From: DASVRZ01 sp038230215
Lineage (GTDB): Bacteria; Verrucomicrobiota; Verrucomicrobiia; Chthoniobacterales; DASVRZ01
Assembly (NCBI GenBank): GCA_038230215.1
Contig: JBBRNR010000005.1
Coordinates: 124,001-188,000, forward strand
Length of the DNA stretch: 64,000 bases
Direction of reading: 5' to 3'
This document shows, piece by piece, positions 60,885 to 64,000 of the stretch. The position numbers were made by a program, and so were the translations under genes. The notes under the pieces are model-generated. The model made no database searches. It saw only the letters and a list, made by a program, of their open reading frames with translations, and was not told the origin of the DNA. Numbering within the stretch: position 1 is the first letter of the stretch; every line of letters begins with the position of its first letter.

Positions 60885-61793
60885 ATGAAAACAAAAATCG
60901 CCAGTCTTCTCGCACCGATCACGCTCCTCGAATGGGGCGGTATTTTGCTTTATTTTTACCTGAGCGGACGACTCAGCGCCTTCCTGCATCCGTCGTTTCG
61001 GCCTCAGGTGCTTATCGCCGGAATCGTGTTGGTGCTCTGCGCGATCACCTTGTTTCTCACCCGAAATCAAAAGGCCGCGTGCGAGTGCGGAATCGTGGAA
61101 AATTGCCCCGAGCAAACCCGCTCGCCGCTGATCTCGAGCTGGTTGTTTCCGATCATGCTCCTGTTGCCGCTGGCAATCGCGGCGACGTTCACGCGCGATG
61201 CCTACGGATCAAACATTCTGGCGACCCGCGGCATCGCCGATAGCGCGGTCGCTCTACCGAGTTTGGCGGATAAGATGAGCAAAACTCTTCCAGTTTCAAA
61301 AATGACGGCGACCGCTCCGACGATCGAACCCGCGCTTCCGGACACAAATCCAAATGCCTCCAGCACCACGCCGCCGCCGACTGAGGACACGCCAGCGGAG
61401 GATTTCTTTAAACCAGACGCCCACGGCAATATTCAGGTGAATGTAGCGGATCTCCTTTACGCCGCAGCGGAGCCAACTTTGCGTAAGCCGTTCGTCGGAA
61501 AATCCGCTGAAATCGTCGGCCAATTCATGCCAGCCAAAGGCAACAACCCCGCCGGCAATCGCTTCAAACTCGTCCGTCTTTTTATGACTTGCTGCGCTGC
61601 TGACGCCCAGCCCGTTTCGCTCTTAATCGAGCACGACACCGCGCTCCCGATACCCGCCAAAGTCTCCGACATGGTCTGGACGAAGGTCGTGGGCGACATT
61701 TCGTTTCCCATCGAAAATGGGCGCACCATCGCCGTGATCAAGGCGAAAAAAATCGAGCCCATCGAGCCCCCGGAAGAGACAATGCTGTACTAG
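60885..61793 (+). CDS. DUF1980/YcgQ-type permease subunit
   Basis: About 302 residues. The N-terminal half has membrane segments (LLEWGGILLYFYLSGRLSAFL, IAGIVLVLCAITLFL). The C-terminal half is a Pro/Ala/Thr-rich linker and the DUF1980 domain with AEIVGQFMPAK, LVRLFMTCCAADAQPVSLLIE and VWTKVVGDISF. The ATG at 60885 lies 7 bp after the permease stop; a longer in-frame start lies inside that gene and was rejected. The conserved CC pair in the domain may bind metal. It forms a two-gene unit with the YraQ-type permease. Confidence 0.88.
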   Translation: MKTKIASLLAPITLLEWGGILLYFYLSGRLSAFLHPSFRPQVLIAGIVLVLCAITLFLTRNQKAACECGIVENCPEQTRSPLISSWLFPIMLLLPLAIAATFTRDAYGSNILATRGIADSAVALPSLADKMSKTLPVSKMTATAPTIEPALPDTNPNASSTTPPPTEDTPAEDFFKPDAHGNIQVNVADLLYAAAEPTLRKPFVGKSAEIVGQFMPAKGNNPAGNRFKLVRLFMTCCAADAQPVSLLIEHDTALPIPAKVSDMVWTKVVGDISFPIENGRTIAVIKAKKIEPIEPPEETMLY

Positions 61794-61809
61794 GATCGGG
61801 CAGGAGATT

Positions 61810-62103
61810 TCACAGCGTGAGATAGTCCATGAGCGTCGCCTTGCGGGTGGCGTCCAAATGAGCTCTTGTGGCCATTCCATCGACGATGCCGCTCCATTCC
61901 TGAAGCGTATACCGGTCGATAGGCTGGGCGGCATGGCACGCCGTGCAACTTGTAATGAATGTTGTGCGACCCTGTTCCAGTGATGTCAGCGACACGTTGT
62001 TTCCAGCCATGGCAGCATTTACCGGCGGCGCGCCATTCTGCGTTTCGGCACAGCCACCGGTGGCCAAGGCCGCCATCATGACTATATATCTTCTGGGCGA
62101 CAT
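61810..62103 (-). CDS. c-type cytochrome lipoprotein
   Basis: This 97-residue protein has a lipoprotein signal (PRRYIVMMAALATGGC, lipobox ATGGC) and a single haem-binding CTACH motif, with a Met further on as possible sixth ligand (GIVDGMATRAHL). It is therefore a small monohaem cytochrome anchored in the periplasm. The start 62103 was chosen over an ATG 21 bp upstream because it gives the usual lipoprotein signal. It starts 1 bp after the barrel gene on the same strand. Confidence 0.8.
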   Translation of the reverse strand: MSPRRYIVMMAALATGGCAETQNGAPPVNAAMAGNNVSLTSLEQGRTTFITSCTACHAAQPIDRYTLQEWSGIVDGMATRAHLDATRKATLMDYLTL

Positions 62104-62104
62104 C

Positions 62105-62851
62105 TCAGAAATCAAAGCCAACAATTACGCGACTTTCCCAATCTGGCTCGCCTGAGACCTCCGTCAATTGCGCCAGGCAGGCGGCAGTAACGAAGACGCG
62201 ACCGAAGCGCACGGAGGCATTGGGACCCGCGAAAACGATGGAGTCCGCGCCATTTTTCCAGTCCGGCAGCGGAATTTCGTGGAAGGCTTCCAACCCGACG
62301 GAGAAATGTGGATTCACCTCGTAACTCACGCCCAAAGTTTGGGCAAATTCGCCTTGGCGCTCGTCCAGATTCTCGCCTTCCCATTTCCCCTCAAGCACAA
62401 GGTTGTAGGCAACCACGAGCGGCCCGAAGTTCTTTTGCAGCAACAATTTTCCCTCCACATTCGCGACGCCATCGCCGCCCACGACTTCGAGATAGAGAGC
62501 CGATCCGAGGTAATCGGCGGTCGGGTTGGTGAGGTTGTAGATCGCCTCGACACCGGAGTGCTCGTAAACCGCCCCATCGGCATCACTGTAACTCCAGTCG
62601 GCCAGGTAGATGCCAAGTTGCAGGTGTTCGGTGACGCCGAACTCCATCTCGTGGCGGAATTCAAATGTATCTGTGCCATCGTGTTTCCAAGTGACCCAGT
62701 TTTCAATTTCGACCGCGCCTTTTGCCGACGTGGTGGATTCGTAGGTGAAGGCAAATTTGCGTTGCCCTGCCTGGGTTGGTGAAGCGATGAGAAACAATGC
62801 TGCCAGGCCGGAGAAAAATTGCGCAGGACGTGGAAGTGAGAAAGTGAACAT
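62105..62851 (-). CDS. Outer-membrane beta-barrel protein
   Basis: This 248-residue protein has a signal peptide (MFTFSLPRPAQFF to about SPTQAG) and then amphipathic strands ending VIVGFDF, with the C-terminal Phe expected for an outer-membrane barrel. The style resembles the barrel at 13.2 kb. The ATG at 62849-62851 was preferred to a start 204 bp upstream that lacks a signal. It is coupled to the cytochrome lipoprotein gene; both face away from the metal-type ABC genes across a gap with a candidate operator. Confidence 0.82.
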   Translation of the reverse strand: MFTFSLPRPAQFFSGLAALFLIASPTQAGQRKFAFTYESTTSAKGAVEIENWVTWKHDGTDTFEFRHEMEFGVTEHLQLGIYLADWSYSDADGAVYEHSGVEAIYNLTNPTADYLGSALYLEVVGGDGVANVEGKLLLQKNFGPLVVAYNLVLEGKWEGENLDERQGEFAQTLGVSYEVNPHFSVGLEAFHEIPLPDWKNGADSIVFAGPNASVRFGRVFVTAACLAQLTEVSGEPDWESRVIVGFDF

Positions 62852-62893
62852 GGATATGGGTTGAGGTTTCAGTAGATGAAGCGCTTGAGACAA

Positions 62894-62920
62894 GCTATTA
62901 TGCGACTGAGTCTTAATAGC
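62894..62920. promoter_or_regulatory. candidate operator dyad
   Basis: GCTATTA and TAATAGC flank a core GACTGAGTC (4-1-4 palindrome); the outer arms are offset by two bases. It lies 43 bp before the barrel gene start and 169 bp before the divergent gene at 63089. Position suggests a regulator shared by both transcripts, possibly a metal-dependent one. The identity is unknown. Confidence 0.4.
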
Positions 62921-63088
62921 ATGATTGATGATGTCCAGTAATTTACAAAGCCGCGCCATGTTTTCCCATCTATCCCGCAGCTGCTTTTTCACTGGTTGCA
63001 GTCGTTGAGTAGTGGTTAAATCCTGTGTCCCAAGAATGAAAATTACCCCACTCATTTTTCAAAGACTGGGCGTAGCCGCTTTTGTTTC

Positions 63089-63520
63089 ATGAAGGGCTGG
63101 CCTTTGTTGCGGACGTTTCTTACGTTGCTAGCGCTGCTTTTGGCGGGCTTGCCTTTGCGTTCACTGACCCGACCCAAGCCGAGTTCCATTCCCATGGAAG
63201 TGAAGGTGCCTACGACGGAAAAAATCACTATCGCGCTCACTTTCACCCAGCCGCCCGAGAAATTTTTTCTCAAGTTTTTGGGTCGAGAAATCCTCGCCCA
63301 GAATGACGCAGCCTTCTTCGATGCAAGCACGACCATTGACGCTCATTTTCCGCCAGAAGGGATCGATCTCGTGTTCGATGGAACGTGGCAGGAATATTTT
63401 AAGAAAGTGGGCGTCAGCATACAAGTGACTCGCGCCGATGGCTCTCGGCAGATCCAGACTCTCTGGGGTAAACGCACCATTTTCGAGCTCCTCACGTTTC
63501 CCGGAAAGGCTCAACCTTGA
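63089..63520 (+). CDS. Secreted or membrane-anchored protein of unknown function
   Basis: This 143-residue protein has an N-terminal hydrophobic segment (LLRTFLTLLALLLAGLPL) that is a signal peptide or anchor. A beta-rich domain follows with KITIALTFTQPPEKFFLKFLG and FDGTWQEYFKKVGVSIQV. No family is recognised. The last base of its stop codon is the first base of the ABC ATPase start (TGATG), so it is coupled to the transporter and may be an accessory subunit. Confidence 0.72.
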   Translation: MKGWPLLRTFLTLLALLLAGLPLRSLTRPKPSSIPMEVKVPTTEKITIALTFTQPPEKFFLKFLGREILAQNDAAFFDASTTIDAHFPPEGIDLVFDGTWQEYFKKVGVSIQVTRADGSRQIQTLWGKRTIFELLTFPGKAQP

Positions 63521-64000
63521 TGTCCAATCACCGTCTCGAAGTCTCGGATCTCACAGTCTCCTACAATCGTGTGCCCGCCGTGCATCACATTGAATTTGAA
63601 ACTTCCTGTGGCCAGTGCGTGGCCTTAATGGGTCCCAATGGCGCGGGCAAAACGACGCTTCTGAAAACGCTAGCCGGCCTGCTCAAACCAGAGACGGGTT
63701 CCATTGTCTTCCACGGACGCGAGGTGAGACGCGCGAACACGGATTTTGCCTATCTGCCCCAGCGCGAAAATATCGACTGGGATTTCCCTCTGACAGTCCG
63801 TGGCCTGGTTGAGATGGGACGTTATCTGCGGGTCGGCTGGGCTCAGCGTTTCCGGCGTGAAGACGACATGGCCGTACAACTTGCCATCGATCAAATGCGG
63901 CTCGGAGATTTGGAAAAACGCCAGATTTCCGCTCTTTCCGGTGGCCAGCAGCAACGGGCGTTTCTAGCGCGCTCGCTAGCGCAAGAGGCGCATGTTTTCC
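63520..64000 (+). CDS. Mn/Zn-type ABC transporter ATPase (partial, runs off right edge)
   Basis: My own reading gives 160 residues to the window end. Walker A is GPNGAGKTTLL, the Q-loop region is LPQRENIDWDFPLTVRGLVEMG, and the signature is LSGGQQQRAF. The IDWDFP segment is typical of manganese/zinc/iron importer ATPases (MntB/ZnuC/TroB type). The permease and binding protein should follow outside the window. It overlaps the upstream gene by one base. Confidence 0.9.
   Translation, partial: MSNHRLEVSDLTVSYNRVPAVHHIEFETSCGQCVALMGPNGAGKTTLLKTLAGLLKPETGSIVFHGREVRRANTDFAYLPQRENIDWDFPLTVRGLVEMGRYLRVGWAQRFRREDDMAVQLAIDQMRLGDLEKRQISALSGGQQQRAFLARSLAQEAHVF

Overview
The window looks like a chromosomal stretch of a GC-rich Gram-negative heterotroph. 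The envelope genes (outer-membrane barrels, a TolC-type channel, lipoproteins, an Mce/Mla transporter, signal peptides), the weak or absent Shine-Dalgarno sites and the mix of families suggest Verrucomicrobiota. That is an inference from gene content; no 16S gene is present.

Layout. (1) 1-4010: right end of an integrated element on the minus strand: a DnaB-N/RecA-like replication ATPase running off the left edge, an AlpA-like regulator, an unknown gene and a tyrosine recombinase. It ends exactly at a duplicated 3' half of a tRNA-Arg(ACG) gene, the attachment-site scar. (2) 4.1-19.4 kb: a stress or efflux locus with two OmpR-type two-component systems, a kinase-less sensor stub, a GT87-like membrane protein, a 21-bp tandem repeat, a beta-propeller protein, a PepSY protein, an outer-membrane barrel and a TolC/MFP/RND efflux operon. 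A palindrome of CusR/CopR type (ATGAC-N6-GTCAT) recurs at its promoters. (3) 19.5-29.2 kb: tRNA-Glu, a GH2 beta-mannosidase, two Amt ammonium transporters around an NhaD-like antiporter (the longer Amt behind a sigma-54 promoter match), a DUF4380-like protein and a lipoprotein. (4) 29.2-40.9 kb: an MsbA-like ABC exporter, LemA plus two TPM proteins, an Mla/Mce lipid transporter, a cyclase-ATPase-TPR signalling protein, a sugar aminotransferase, a HAD phosphatase and a DUF2383 protein. (5) 41-54 kb: a paired HtrA protease and catalytically dead paralogue, a DUF1328 peptide, tRNA-Pro, hisS, recF, an SPFH protein with an overlapping 50-residue membrane peptide, ruvB, a histone-H1-like protein, and a tight trpB-TM-yicC-gmk-coaC operon. 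(6) 54.1-57.5 kb: a plastic zone with two toxin-antitoxin pairs, an IS630-family element inside a partial copy of queA, and intact queA. (7) 57.4-64 kb: trmL, an RRM protein, miaA, a YraQ/YcgQ-type permease pair, a c-type cytochrome lipoprotein with an outer-membrane protein, and the start of a Mn/Zn-type ABC transporter.

No CRISPR array, rRNA or obvious biosynthetic cluster was seen. The observations most worth following are the tRNA-integrated element, the shared operator palindrome across the two-component/efflux locus, the 21-bp/heptad repeat, the protease/pseudoprotease pair, and the duplicated queA 5' end around a toxin-antitoxin pair. Where the longest possible reading frame was not the likely gene, starts were moved to the codon before a signal peptide or conserved domain.
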